This document shows, piece after piece, positions 9,156 to 21,899 of a stretch of 64,000 nt of DNA (position 1 is its first letter; each line of letters begins with the position of its first letter). A program made the position numbers and the translations under genes. Origin of the DNA: Planctomycetota bacterium. GTDB taxonomy: Bacteria > Planctomycetota > UBA1135 > UBA2386. Under the pieces are notes generated by a model. It was not told where the DNA came from, did not search any database, and saw only the letters and a program-made list of their open reading frames with translations. The stretch is from positions 1 through 64,000 of the forward strand of contig JALORC010000007.1 in the NCBI GenBank assembly GCA_025459175.1, read 5' to 3'.

Positions 9156-10202
9156 CTACAGCACCGGGCGCGCGTAGGTGATGCCGTCCTGCACCAGGGC
9201 GATCAGGCCGACCCCGGGCGCCAGCAGGAACCGGTACGAACGCTGCCCGGTGCCGATGTCCTGCCGGTCCCACGCCAGCGACACCGACAGCTGCAGCACG
9301 TCGAACAGCTGCCGCGGGCCGACGAAGCGCGGCTCGGACCAGTTCCAGGTGCCGAACACCGTCATCAGGCCGGAGCTCGAGTTGCCCTGCACCGGGCTGT
9401 TGACGGTCATCGGCGTGGTGACCGTGAACGGCTGCTGACCGCGCAGGTCCTGCCACACCAACGCGCGGTTCGCCCAGACCTCGACCCAGCCTGGCGGTGA
9501 CGACTCGCGGCCGAGCCACACATCACCGTCGACGTAGATGCTGTCGTCGACGCCCGGGCCGCGGATGCGCCAGCGCTGCGCGGTGCCGGTGCGGAACGCC
9601 GCCGGCGCGAAGTCCGGCACCGGCTCGACGGCGAACGAGTAGCCACCTTCGAGCGCGACCACCGAGTCCAGCGCCGGCCGATACTCGTCGACGTTCTGCG
9701 CCCGCGGTCCGAACACGACCTGGTAGCGCCCGAACGTGCGGATCGGCATCGACACCCGACCCGCGACGATGTCGACCGTCGCCGGCTCGTAGATGCGGGT
9801 GATGCCGTCGCGCAGCTGCTCGAACCGCACGTTGCCGGCCGCGGTGTTCTGGATCGCCTGCAGCCGGTAGGGCGCCTCGAGCGTGCCGAGCTGGTCGAGT
9901 CGCAGCGACTCCGGTTCGATCCGGAACGGCTCGCCGGGCATCAGAGCAACAGCCGGCGTCGAGGACCCGATCGGCGCGGTGCGGGTCACCTGGACGATGC
10001 GGAACTCGGTCGGCGCGCTGACGGCGCCGGCCGGCACGACCAGCTTCAGACCGGCCTGCTCACCGTCGGCGACCACGAGTTCCCCGCCGGCCGGGCCGAT
10101 CGTCGCCGAGGCCATCACGGCGGGGCCGTTCGAACTGCTGCAGCCGAACGCGGCCAGGGACAGCAACGCCGACAACAACAACGGGGCAGGGGTCTTCCAC
10201 AT
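9156..10202 (-). CDS. Lipoprotein of unknown function, ZU5-like beta region
   Basis: 348 residues from the chosen ATG (MWKTPAPLLLSALLSLAAFGCSSSN), which gives a lipobox with Cys21. An ATG four codons upstream (10214) sits close to an AGGA and is a real alternative. The start of the mature protein (ASATIGPAGGELVVADGEQAG then LVVPAGAVSAPTEFRI) resembles the ZU5-type beta sandwich seen in secreted bacterial proteins. The remainder is beta-rich without catalytic motifs. It is divergent from mqnC; the shared 236-bp region must hold both promoters. Confidence 0.75.
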   Translation of the reverse strand: MWKTPAPLLLSALLSLAAFGCSSSNGPAVMASATIGPAGGELVVADGEQAGLKLVVPAGAVSAPTEFRIVQVTRTAPIGSSTPAVALMPGEPFRIEPESLRLDQLGTLEAPYRLQAIQNTAAGNVRFEQLRDGITRIYEPATVDIVAGRVSMPIRTFGRYQVVFGPRAQNVDEYRPALDSVVALEGGYSFAVEPVPDFAPAAFRTGTAQRWRIRGPGVDDSIYVDGDVWLGRESSPPGWVEVWANRALVWQDLRGQQPFTVTTPMTVNSPVQGNSSSGLMTVFGTWNWSEPRFVGPRQLFDVLQLSVSLAWDRQDIGTGQRSYRFLLAPGVGLIALVQDGITYARPVL

Positions 10203-10438
10203 GGCTGACACCATAGTCCTGGGTGCTCCGACCGTAACGCAACGTTTGCACCTGGCGCCCCCAGCCCTGGAACCGCTGGGCAACCAGCCCGCTGCCCGCC
10301 CGGGACCGGGCGAGGCGACCGCCCGCTGCCAACGCCGGCTGCGTCCAGTGGCAATTCGCCGGCGAAGCCCCCGTTCGCGCCCTCGACGGCGGAAACCCTT
10401 CCGGACCGCGCGACCGCCGCCTACCTTCTCCACCCCCT

Positions 10439-11656
10439 ATGTCCAGGCCCGCCGACTCCGTCGATCCGATCCTGCTGCGCGACCTCGGCCAGAAGGCCAT
10501 CGCCGGTGGCCCGCTCAGCGCCGCCGAAGCCCTGTCCCTGTATCGCGGTCTCGACCAGCCGTCGCTCGGCCTGCTCGCCAACGACGTGCGGATGCGGCTG
10601 AACCCGCCGCACGCGGACGGCAAGGTGCGCGTCACCTACATCGTCGACCGCAACCTCAACCCGACCAACGTCTGCGTCACCGACTGCGGCTTCTGCGCGT
10701 TCTATCGCCGGCCCGGCGATCCAGACGCCTACATCCTGCCGCGCGAGGTCATCTACCAGAAGGTCGAGGAGCTGATCAGCAAGGGCGGCATCCAGCTGCT
10801 GCTGCAGGGTGGCCACCACCCGAAGCTGAAGACCGACTGGTATGCCGAGCTGTTCCGCGACCTGAAGCAGCGCTACCCGCAGGTCTGGATCCACGGCATG
10901 AGCCCGCCCGAGATCACGCACCTGAGCAAGCTCGAGAAGCGGCCGGTGCGCGACATCCTGGTCGATCTGAAGCAGGCCGGCCTGCAGTCGATCCCCGGCG
11001 GCGGCGCCGAGATCCTGGTCGAGCGCGTGCGCCAGATCATCGCGCCGAAGAAGGCGACCACCGACGAATGGCTCGAAGTCTATCGCCAGTGGGCGAAGCT
11101 CGGCGGCAAGGGCACCGCGACGATGATGTTCGGCCACGTCGAGACCGATGCCGAACGCATCGAGCACATGACGCGCGTGCGCGAGCTGCAGCACGAGACG
11201 CTGCAGGCGCACGGCAGCGGCGTGTTCACCGCGTTCATCCCGTGGACGTTCCAGCCCGAGAACACGGCGATGGGCCCGCAACTGCTCGCCGACCGCGGCG
11301 GCCTGAAGGCGACCGTCGCCGAGTATCTGCGCACGCTGAGCCTGTCGCGGCTCTACCTGCAGAACGTGCCGCACGTGCAGTCGAGCTTCGTCACCCAGGG
11401 CATGAAGACGTGCCAGATCGGGTTGTCGATGGGCGCCGACGACTTCGGCTCGGCGATGCTCGAGGAGAACGTCGTCAGTTCGGCCGGCTGCACGCACCCG
11501 ACGTCGATCCCGGAGATCGAGCGGCACATCAAGGACGCCGGTTTCGTGCCACAGCGGCGCAACATGCTGTACGAACCGGTGGCGACGCCGGAGACCGATC
11601 GCTTCGGCAAGCCGATCGGCGAGAAGAAGGCCGTGGTGTCCTCGGTGCAGGCGTAG
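10439..11656 (+). CDS. mqnC: Cyclic dehypoxanthinyl futalosine synthase
   Basis: 405 residues. A radical SAM enzyme of the futalosine menaquinone pathway that converts dehypoxanthine futalosine to its cyclic form. The [4Fe-4S] motif is CVTDCGFC (Cys79, Cys83, Cys86), preceded by YIVDRNLNPTNV, which is diagnostic for MqnC against MqnE or CofH. Further family motifs are LLQGGHHP, IPGGGAEIL and the GHVET/HGSGVFTAFIPW stretches. The other mqn genes are not nearby. The following PhoD-like gene starts 14 nt after its stop, so the two may be co-transcribed, with no obvious functional link. Confidence 0.95.
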   Translation: MSRPADSVDPILLRDLGQKAIAGGPLSAAEALSLYRGLDQPSLGLLANDVRMRLNPPHADGKVRVTYIVDRNLNPTNVCVTDCGFCAFYRRPGDPDAYILPREVIYQKVEELISKGGIQLLLQGGHHPKLKTDWYAELFRDLKQRYPQVWIHGMSPPEITHLSKLEKRPVRDILVDLKQAGLQSIPGGGAEILVERVRQIIAPKKATTDEWLEVYRQWAKLGGKGTATMMFGHVETDAERIEHMTRVRELQHETLQAHGSGVFTAFIPWTFQPENTAMGPQLLADRGGLKATVAEYLRTLSLSRLYLQNVPHVQSSFVTQGMKTCQIGLSMGADDFGSAMLEENVVSSAGCTHPTSIPEIERHIKDAGFVPQRRNMLYEPVATPETDRFGKPIGEKKAVVSSVQA

Positions 11657-11670
11657 CCGGCGCGGCCATC

Positions 11671-13470
11671 GTGCCGACCTCGCCCCACTGGCGTTCGCTC
11701 CGCGGCCTGCTCGCCGGCGCGACGGCGCTGCTGCTGGTCGGCTGCCGAGTGCTCGAACTCGCGCCGAACGTCGTGCCGAAGAACCTGCCGCAGGTGCCGG
11801 ACCGCGCCGAGCTCGACCACGAGCCGTTGCCGGGCATGGCGCACGCGGCCTTCCCCCGCTTCGACATCGAGCGCGGCCAGTTCACCGGTCCCGCCCGCGT
11901 GTGGCTGAAGGGCTCGCCGGCGTGCCGCGAGGCGCACTTCGGCGAACGGCGACGCACGGTCGTGCTCGAGCCGCCGTACCACACCGCGGTCGTCGACATC
12001 GAGCCCGAGGATCTGCCGCCCGGCCCGCCGACGAACGGTGCGGTGACGGTGCAGTTCGTCGCCGACGGCGAGCCGGTGCGCACGCTGGCCGTGGCGCCGC
12101 CCGACGCGGTGCGGCTGAACGCGCCGCAGCCGGCGAGCAGCGCGCTGTTCGTCGGCGACTTCCAGCCGTTCCACGTCATCGCGGGGGGCGTGGCAGTGAA
12201 TCCCGGCGAGCCGATGCAGCGCCGCAGCGGTGCGCCGAGCACGCTGGTCGCGATGCGCCAGCTGCTGCAGGCCACCGCGGAGGGCCGCATCGACGGCATC
12301 CCGAAGCCGAGCTGGCTGTGTGGCGTCGGCGACCAGATCTATGTCGAGGGCGACTACCACGCCTTCGGCAAGCTGCAGCAACGCCATCCGATGTCGGCGT
12401 GGACCGTCGAAGCGCAGCCGCGTCCGCGCGTCGCCGCCTCGGAGCTGCCGCGCTTCCTCGACACGATGTATCGCGCGCACTGGTCGTTCCCGAGCTTAGA
12501 ACGCGCGCTGCAGGCGCTGCCGTCGGTGATGACCTGGGACGACCACGAGATCCGCGACGGCTGGGGCTCGCAGGGCGACGAACACGTCTACCGCGACAGC
12601 CACTTCCGGCACTTCCGCGCCGCGTACGTCGAGCACCAGGTTCGCCGCGGGCCGCGCGCGCTCGGCACGGCGGCGGCGGATCCACAGGCCGCACTGTGGC
12701 AGCAGCTCACGTGGCACGGCGTGCCGGTGTTCGTGATGGACCAGCGCACCTGCCGCGACATCACGGCCCCGAGCATCCTCGGCGACGAACAGTGGCAGGC
12801 GCTGCGCGCGTGGTTCACGAACCTGCAGGCGAGCCGCAGTCGCTACTACGTGCTGGTGTCGTCGGTGCCGATCTTCTACCGCATCGCCGACCGCGCCAAC
12901 CTCGCCGCCAAGCTGCAGGACGAGGCCCGCGACGACCTGCTCGACACCTGGACCGCGGCGCCGAACCGGGCCGAGTGGCAACGGCTGGTCGACGAGATCA
13001 CCGCCGCCGGCGCGCGCGGCCTGCGCGGTCTGATCGTCAGCGGCGACTACCACGTGAACTCGCTGTGCCGGGTGACCAGGAGCAACGGCTCGGCAGCGCC
13101 GACGGTGCTGGCCTACGAGATGATCGCGGCCGGTCTGGCGGCGGATCACTACGGTGACTGGAAGCAGAAGATCGCGCGCGACGGCTGGCTGCTCGAGACG
13201 CCGATCGCGACCCGCGGCGGCGAGGTGTCGACCGAGCTCGCATTCCTGCCGCCATGCCCCAGCTTCCTGTCGCTGTCGCTGGTCGACGAACGCGCGGCGG
13301 TGACGTGGTGGCGCGCCGAGGCGAAGGGCTGCAGCCGGCTCGAGGCGGAACTCGACTGGGACGTGCCGTTGCCGGGGGTGCGCACGTTGCTGCGGCGCGC
13401 GCCGACCACGATCGACCTCGATGTGGTGATGCCGGCCGCGGCGCCGGCGCCGCGCACCAAACCGGGCTAG
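11671..13470 (+). CDS. PhoD-like metallophosphatase lipoprotein
   Basis: 599 residues from a GTG start, which gives a lipoprotein signal (SLRGLLAGATALLLVGC) and follows the mqnC stop by 14 nt. The catalytic domain carries the metal-binding motifs of PhoD-like phosphoesterases: GDFQPFH (about 165), GVGDQIYVEGDYHAF (about 220), TWDDHEIRDGWG (about 290) and SGDYHVNSL (about 460). It should hydrolyse phosphodiesters or phosphomonoesters at the cell envelope. No TAT motif is seen, unlike classical PhoD, which fits lipidation instead. Confidence 0.85.
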   Translation: MPTSPHWRSLRGLLAGATALLLVGCRVLELAPNVVPKNLPQVPDRAELDHEPLPGMAHAAFPRFDIERGQFTGPARVWLKGSPACREAHFGERRRTVVLEPPYHTAVVDIEPEDLPPGPPTNGAVTVQFVADGEPVRTLAVAPPDAVRLNAPQPASSALFVGDFQPFHVIAGGVAVNPGEPMQRRSGAPSTLVAMRQLLQATAEGRIDGIPKPSWLCGVGDQIYVEGDYHAFGKLQQRHPMSAWTVEAQPRPRVAASELPRFLDTMYRAHWSFPSLERALQALPSVMTWDDHEIRDGWGSQGDEHVYRDSHFRHFRAAYVEHQVRRGPRALGTAAADPQAALWQQLTWHGVPVFVMDQRTCRDITAPSILGDEQWQALRAWFTNLQASRSRYYVLVSSVPIFYRIADRANLAAKLQDEARDDLLDTWTAAPNRAEWQRLVDEITAAGARGLRGLIVSGDYHVNSLCRVTRSNGSAAPTVLAYEMIAAGLAADHYGDWKQKIARDGWLLETPIATRGGEVSTELAFLPPCPSFLSLSLVDERAAVTWWRAEAKGCSRLEAELDWDVPLPGVRTLLRRAPTTIDLDVVMPAAAPAPRTKPG

Positions 13471-13529
13471 CGCGACCGGCTGGACGGCACGACGAGCACG
13501 AATGCAATCGCCCTGTCGCTCGGGTGCCT

Positions 13530-15959
13530 TCAGAAGCTGCCGACGTACTGGAACACCGTGTTGGTGCTGGTTGCGGTGACGATCTGGAGGCTCGCGCCGA
13601 TTTCGAGTGGCACCCACTGAGACACGAGCTGCAATCCCACCAGGCCCGGGTTGTTGGGCAGCGTGTAGCTGCTGCTGGCCGAGCCGCTGCTGGTCGACAG
13701 CAGTTCGACCTGCTCCGGGACGACGCCGAGGTTGCAACCCGGCGCACCTTGGGGCAACAAGAGGCCGAGTGGCACCGAAGTCACCGACACACCTCGTGCC
13801 GCCAGCACGAACGCAGCCAGCGGCAGGCCACTGCCGGTCTCCGTCGTCGTGCCGCCGACCCACAGGCCGCTCGCCTGCAGCAGGTTGCTGCCGCCCGAGC
13901 TGGCACAACCGGTGGCTGCGGTGATGACGATCGCCGGGCAAGGCGTCGACAGGCGCGTCAGGTAGCGCGACTCGATGCCGGCGCGCTGGACCCGGTGCCC
14001 ACCGACGACGAGCACTTCGCCGTTGGCGAACTGCACATCACTGACGTAGCTGCCGTCGATGTCCGCGAGCGGCGTCCACGACGACCCGTTCCAGCGCAGC
14101 AGGTCGGCCCCGATCACGGCCGAGATGACGATGTCGCCATTGGGCAAACTGGTGCCGGCGTTGGCGAAGGTCGATGCGCCAAAGGCGCTCCAAGCCGTGC
14201 CGTTCCAGCGCGCGATGCCGGTTGCCGGGGTACCGGGTGCCGAGGTGAAGATCCCGCAGGCGATCAGGTTGTTCTGTGCGTCGAGGTGGGTGTCGTAGAC
14301 GGGCCCGTTGAAACTGCCTCCGAAGCTCGACCATTGGCCGTTCCACAGGGCGAGGTTCGCGATGGGCAACCCGCTGACGAAGCCAAAGATCCCGGCAACG
14401 ACGAGATTGCCGTTGGGCATCACCATGAGGTCGTAAACCGTCGAGGCGGGACCCGAGCCGCTGCCGAAGGTTGTCCAGGAGTTGCCATCCCACTCCACCA
14501 AGTTCGCTGTGCCGCCGAAGCCGGAGCCGCCAACGACGATGCGGCCGTTCGGCAACACCTCGATGGCCTCACCGAAGTAGAACGGCAGTCCGGCACCCAA
14601 ACTGTGCCAGGTCGTGCCGTCCCAGCGAGCGACGTTCTCGGCGGCGGAACCACCCGCTGCCGTGAAGGTGCCAGTGACGACGAGGTCGCCGTCGGGCAGC
14701 ACCGCGAGGTCCTTCACCGGACCGTTGACGCCGGCGCCGAGCGCTTGCCAGCTGCTGCCGTCGAACCAAGCGACATGCCGGGCTCCCACGCCGCCAAAGT
14801 TCAAGAAGTTGCCGCCGACGTACAGCTGACCGTTGGGCACGGCCCGCACGACGTGAACGGCGCCGTCGATACCTGTTTGGAGCGGGCGCCACGTGCCACC
14901 GGCGAGGACCGCAGCGCTTTGTGCGCCCACGTCCTCCACGGCGATGAAGTTGCCGGCGGCGATCAGGTCGCCGTTCGCGAGACTGCACAGAGTGTGGAGA
15001 CCCTCTTCCAAGGGTGGCGTCAGCCCGGACCTGATCGTTGCCACGGTCGTCCAAGCGGTGCCGTTCCACCGCGCGATCGGGATCGAATTGACAGTGACCT
15101 GCCTGGTGCCGGCGACCAGGATGTCGCCGTTGGGAAGTTCTTGCAGCGCCCTTGGCACCACCTGCACCGCGGTGCCGAGTTGCGTCCACGTCGAACCATT
15201 CCACATCGCGACGTTGCTGACCATTGCGCCCGAGTGTTGGCCGCAAACCACGACATTGCCATTGCTCGCGATCAGGATCGCATGGATGGACAGAAAAAGT
15301 GGGGGCGTGCCCAGCGACTGGAGCGAGATGCCGTCCCAGCGCGAGATGGTCGAGCTGGCGAGCAGGAGCCCGCCGGTGGCGTCCTCTGCGATCGCGCGCA
15401 CACCGAAGTTGGGCGCATTGATCGTCGACCATGATCCGCCACTCCAGATCGCGACGTTGTTCGCGGCGATACCGCCGGCCGTCGGGAACGCGCCACCAGC
15501 CACGAGGTCGCCGTTGCTGCGCACCGCGACTGCGAGCACCGTGCCGTCGACCCCGAGGCCCAGCGGGCTCCAAGTTTGCCCGTTGGTGATCGCGATGCTG
15601 CGCGCCGGGATCGATCCGGCGAACGTGAAGTCGCCCGCAACGACCAGTTCGCCGGTCGCCAGCCTGGCCAGCGCATGGACTTCGCCGTTGCAACCGCCGG
15701 CGAGGTCGTGCAGCACACCAGCCTGTGGATCCCAGGCGGCGAGGTTGCGGACCTGCTTTCGCCCCGCATAGGTGAACCGACCGCCGAGCACGATCCACTC
15801 AGGTCGCGGACCCGGGCCGTCGGGATCCCATCGCAGCGAAGTGCGCACGAGGCCATCGACCCCGGGCAGGCCGAAGTCGATGCCCCAATCCGGTTGGCAT
15901 TGGCCGAGCGCGACGGCAACAGGCAGCGACAAGGCAACGCAGAGACGACGGCACAGCAT
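13530..15959 (-). CDS. Large secreted beta-propeller protein with C-terminal surface module
   Basis: 809 residues with signal peptide MLCRRLCVALSLPVAVALG and a GGGAG ribosome-binding-like sequence just upstream. From about 60 to 680 it has some 13-14 imperfect repeats of ~44-50 residues built on the pattern 'L.NGdlvvaG.F.....  ..  ....ia.WdG..W..lG.G', as in delta-60/kelch-type propellers. The last ~120 residues (from PCPAIVITAATGCASSG, through PQGAPGCNL to LVSQW) match the module shared by several secreted proteins here. No enzyme motif is visible. It is probably a surface or extracellular binding protein. Confidence 0.85.
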   Translation of the reverse strand: MLCRRLCVALSLPVAVALGQCQPDWGIDFGLPGVDGLVRTSLRWDPDGPGPRPEWIVLGGRFTYAGRKQVRNLAAWDPQAGVLHDLAGGCNGEVHALARLATGELVVAGDFTFAGSIPARSIAITNGQTWSPLGLGVDGTVLAVAVRSNGDLVAGGAFPTAGGIAANNVAIWSGGSWSTINAPNFGVRAIAEDATGGLLLASSTISRWDGISLQSLGTPPLFLSIHAILIASNGNVVVCGQHSGAMVSNVAMWNGSTWTQLGTAVQVVPRALQELPNGDILVAGTRQVTVNSIPIARWNGTAWTTVATIRSGLTPPLEEGLHTLCSLANGDLIAAGNFIAVEDVGAQSAAVLAGGTWRPLQTGIDGAVHVVRAVPNGQLYVGGNFLNFGGVGARHVAWFDGSSWQALGAGVNGPVKDLAVLPDGDLVVTGTFTAAGGSAAENVARWDGTTWHSLGAGLPFYFGEAIEVLPNGRIVVGGSGFGGTANLVEWDGNSWTTFGSGSGPASTVYDLMVMPNGNLVVAGIFGFVSGLPIANLALWNGQWSSFGGSFNGPVYDTHLDAQNNLIACGIFTSAPGTPATGIARWNGTAWSAFGASTFANAGTSLPNGDIVISAVIGADLLRWNGSSWTPLADIDGSYVSDVQFANGEVLVVGGHRVQRAGIESRYLTRLSTPCPAIVITAATGCASSGGSNLLQASGLWVGGTTTETGSGLPLAAFVLAARGVSVTSVPLGLLLPQGAPGCNLGVVPEQVELLSTSSGSASSSYTLPNNPGLVGLQLVSQWVPLEIGASLQIVTATSTNTVFQYVGSF

Positions 15960-16180
15960 GGGACTCCCTTCGTGGTAGGCGCACCGGGCGAAGACGGCAA
16001 ACTAACCCCAATGGCCCACGTGTCGAGGCCCGACAACCGGGTGGCGCGGGTCGGTTTGGCCAGAGTCGCTGGTCCTGCCTGGTCTTGCGACGCATCCGCA
16101 TGACGCGATCCGGAACCGCCGCACCAAACCGCCAAGCGGTTGACCGTCGGTCGGCACGGCTACATCCTGACCCGTCGCCG

Positions 16181-16903
16181 ATGACCTCGCCCGCCTTCCA
16201 CTCGACGCGCTGGTCGCTGGTCACCCGCAGCGCCTCGAGCGATCGGGCCACGGCACAGCAGGCGCTGGGCGAACTGTGCACCACCTACTGGCTGCCGCTG
16301 TATGCGTTCGCGCGGCGCAGCGGTGCCAGCGACGACGACGCCCGCGACCAGGTGCAGTCGTTCTGCGCCGAGCTGCTGCAGCACCACGGCCTCGCACACG
16401 CCGATCGCGAACGCGGCCGCTTCCGCCACTACCTGCTGGGTGCGTTCCGCCACCATGTCGCGAAGGGCTACCGCGCGGCAGCCGCGGCGCGGCGCGGCGG
16501 CGAAGTGACGCTGTGGTCGCTCGACGATGCCGAGACTCGCTACCGCGTCGAGGAGCACGAACGCGACAGCCCGGAGGCCGCGTTCGAACGCCGCTGGGCG
16601 CTGGCGCTGCTCGCGCGCGCGACCGATCGCCTGCGCGCCGAACACGTGGCCCCGGCGAAGCAGGCACTGCTGACGGCGCTCGAGCCGAGCCTGCTCGGCA
16701 CCGACGACGCGCCGCAGCACGCCGCCGTGGCGACCCGGCTCGGCACCACCGAAGGTGCGGTGCGGGTCGCGCTGCACCGGCTGCGCGGACGGCTGCGCGA
16801 CCTGATCCGCGACGAGGTGCTGCAGACCCTCGCCGACCCGGACCAGCTCGAGGACGAACTGCGCGCGCTGCAGCAGGCGGTCGCCGGCCCCGGCGACGGC
16901 TGA
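16181..16903 (+). CDS. ECF-like RNA polymerase sigma factor
   Basis: 240 residues. The start MTSPAFHSTRWSLVTRSASS is typical of the Planctomycete sigma factors that open with 'FxxTRWSLV'. Region 2 follows (LYAFARRSGASDDDARDQVQSF), and region 4 is at about 185-215 (VATRLGTTEGAVRVALHRLRGRLRDLI). The gene is 59 nt upstream of a Ser/Thr kinase gene on the same strand. In this phylum such pairs suggest that the kinase signals to the sigma factor. No anti-sigma gene is adjacent. Confidence 0.9.
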   Translation: MTSPAFHSTRWSLVTRSASSDRATAQQALGELCTTYWLPLYAFARRSGASDDDARDQVQSFCAELLQHHGLAHADRERGRFRHYLLGAFRHHVAKGYRAAAAARRGGEVTLWSLDDAETRYRVEEHERDSPEAAFERRWALALLARATDRLRAEHVAPAKQALLTALEPSLLGTDDAPQHAAVATRLGTTEGAVRVALHRLRGRLRDLIRDEVLQTLADPDQLEDELRALQQAVAGPGDG

Positions 16904-16962
16904 ACCGGCGACACCGCGAGATTTCCCCGGCCCGACCGGTAACGATCCGAGGCACCCGGGTC

Positions 16963-18903
<1,941 letters not shown>

Positions 18904-18979
18904 CGTTCTCGAGCTCCCGCGCCAGCTCCCCGCAGCTTCGTGAAGGGTCGCGGTCGCCGATTCCGTTCGACTCTCTGCC

Positions 18980-20317
18980 ATGCCGAACGCCAGCGCCCGC
19001 TTCCTCGTCGCCACCTGCCTGCTGGCGGCCCCCGCACTCAGTCAGTGGGTTCCCGCCCAGGCCGTCAACCTGACCACACCGCTCGCCGGCGCGGCGATGG
19101 CGGCCCGCTCCGCCGGCGACGTCTATCTGTTCGGCGGCGACAACAGCGGCGCGCTGTCGGGTGCTACCTGGTGGTGGGCCGGCAGCGAGTGGTACGCCGT
19201 CAACACTGGTGCCACCGCGCCGAGCGCACGCCGCGAGGCGATCCTGGTCCACGACAGCACCCGCGGTCGCTTCGTGCTGCACGGCGGCTGGACCAGCACT
19301 GGCACCACAGGCCCGGCCGACGACCAGACCTGGGAGTTCACCGGCACGCAGTGGTCGCTGGTCACCACCACCGCTTCGCCCGGCGGCCGCTGGAAGCACG
19401 GCGCCTGCTTCGACACCATCCGCAATCGCACCGTGCTGTTCGGCGGCGCCAGCAGCGGCCAGACGCTGGCCGGCAACAGCACGTGGGAGTTCGACGGCAG
19501 CAACTGGACCCAGATCGTCACCACCACCGCCCCGTCGCCGCGCGAGAACCACGCGATGTGCTGGCACGGCGGGCTCGGCCGCAGCGTCGTGTTCGGCGGC
19601 TTCGATCCGAGCACCGGCACCAACAACGAGACCTGGCTCTACAGCGGCAGCAACTGGGTGCAGCTCGTGGTGCCGCAGGCGCCGCCGGCGCGGCGCAGCG
19701 CCAGCCTCGTCTACGACGGCAACCGCGGGGTCGCGATCCTGTTCGGCGGCATCGATGCGGCGGGCACGACGCTGTCGGACACCTGGGAGTTCGACGGCGT
19801 CACGTGGACCTTGCAGCCGACCAGTGCACCGGCCGGGGCCGACGTCGCGATGACGTTCGATAGTGCGCGCCGGCGCGCCGTTCGCCACGGCGGTGCGGGC
19901 AGCCCCGGCCAGACCTGGCTCTACGGCGCCTACACCGACGGCATCGGCCTCGGGTGTGTCGGCAGCAACGGCCAGGTCCTGCTGACCGGCGACGCGGCGC
20001 GCATCGGACAGCCGATCCTGCGGCGCTTGCTCAACCTGGCCAGCACCCAGCTCGGCGTCGTCATCCTGAGCCTGACCCAGGTGCCGGCGTTCCCGCTCGA
20101 CGTGATCGGCATGACCGGGTGCTTCGGCCACGTGACCCCCGACGTGCTGTTCGCGGTGGTCGGCAGCAACGGCACGGCGACCTGGAACGGCATGATGCCG
20201 AACAATCTGACCCTGCTCGGCATCGCGCTCTACAGCCAGGGGCTGTCGCTCGACCCCGGTTGGAACCCGGCCTCGCTGGTGGCCAGCAACGCGCACTACG
20301 CGCTGGTCGGGCACTGA
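18980..20317 (+). CDS. Secreted kelch-repeat protein with surface module
   Basis: 445 residues with signal peptide MPNASARFLVATCLLAAPALS. From about 40 to 320 it has six kelch-type repeats, each with a 'vlFGG......  ..TWeFdG..W' core (for example VLFGGASSGQTLAGNSTWEF). The terminal part begins at GLGCVGSNGQ and runs through FPLDVIGMTGCFGH to the LLGIALYSQG segment, the module seen in other secreted proteins of this window. It is probably a surface-exposed binding protein. No catalytic motif is visible. Confidence 0.85.
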   Translation: MPNASARFLVATCLLAAPALSQWVPAQAVNLTTPLAGAAMAARSAGDVYLFGGDNSGALSGATWWWAGSEWYAVNTGATAPSARREAILVHDSTRGRFVLHGGWTSTGTTGPADDQTWEFTGTQWSLVTTTASPGGRWKHGACFDTIRNRTVLFGGASSGQTLAGNSTWEFDGSNWTQIVTTTAPSPRENHAMCWHGGLGRSVVFGGFDPSTGTNNETWLYSGSNWVQLVVPQAPPARRSASLVYDGNRGVAILFGGIDAAGTTLSDTWEFDGVTWTLQPTSAPAGADVAMTFDSARRRAVRHGGAGSPGQTWLYGAYTDGIGLGCVGSNGQVLLTGDAARIGQPILRRLLNLASTQLGVVILSLTQVPAFPLDVIGMTGCFGHVTPDVLFAVVGSNGTATWNGMMPNNLTLLGIALYSQGLSLDPGWNPASLVASNAHYALVGH

Positions 20318-20368
20318 GGGTAGCAACCGCTGCGGGCGCGATCGCCAACGGCGCGCTACAACCTCGCG

Positions 20369-21838
<1,470 letters not shown>

Positions 21839-21899
21839 ACGACTCCGCCGGCGGGCACGCTTCCCGACCCGGCCGCGGCCCGGCATGATCGCGGCTGCC

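Noticed and set aside
13254-15434. 726-codon plus-strand open frame opposite the secreted propeller
   Set aside because: Low-complexity composition without domains; the minus-strand frame has a signal peptide and regular repeats.
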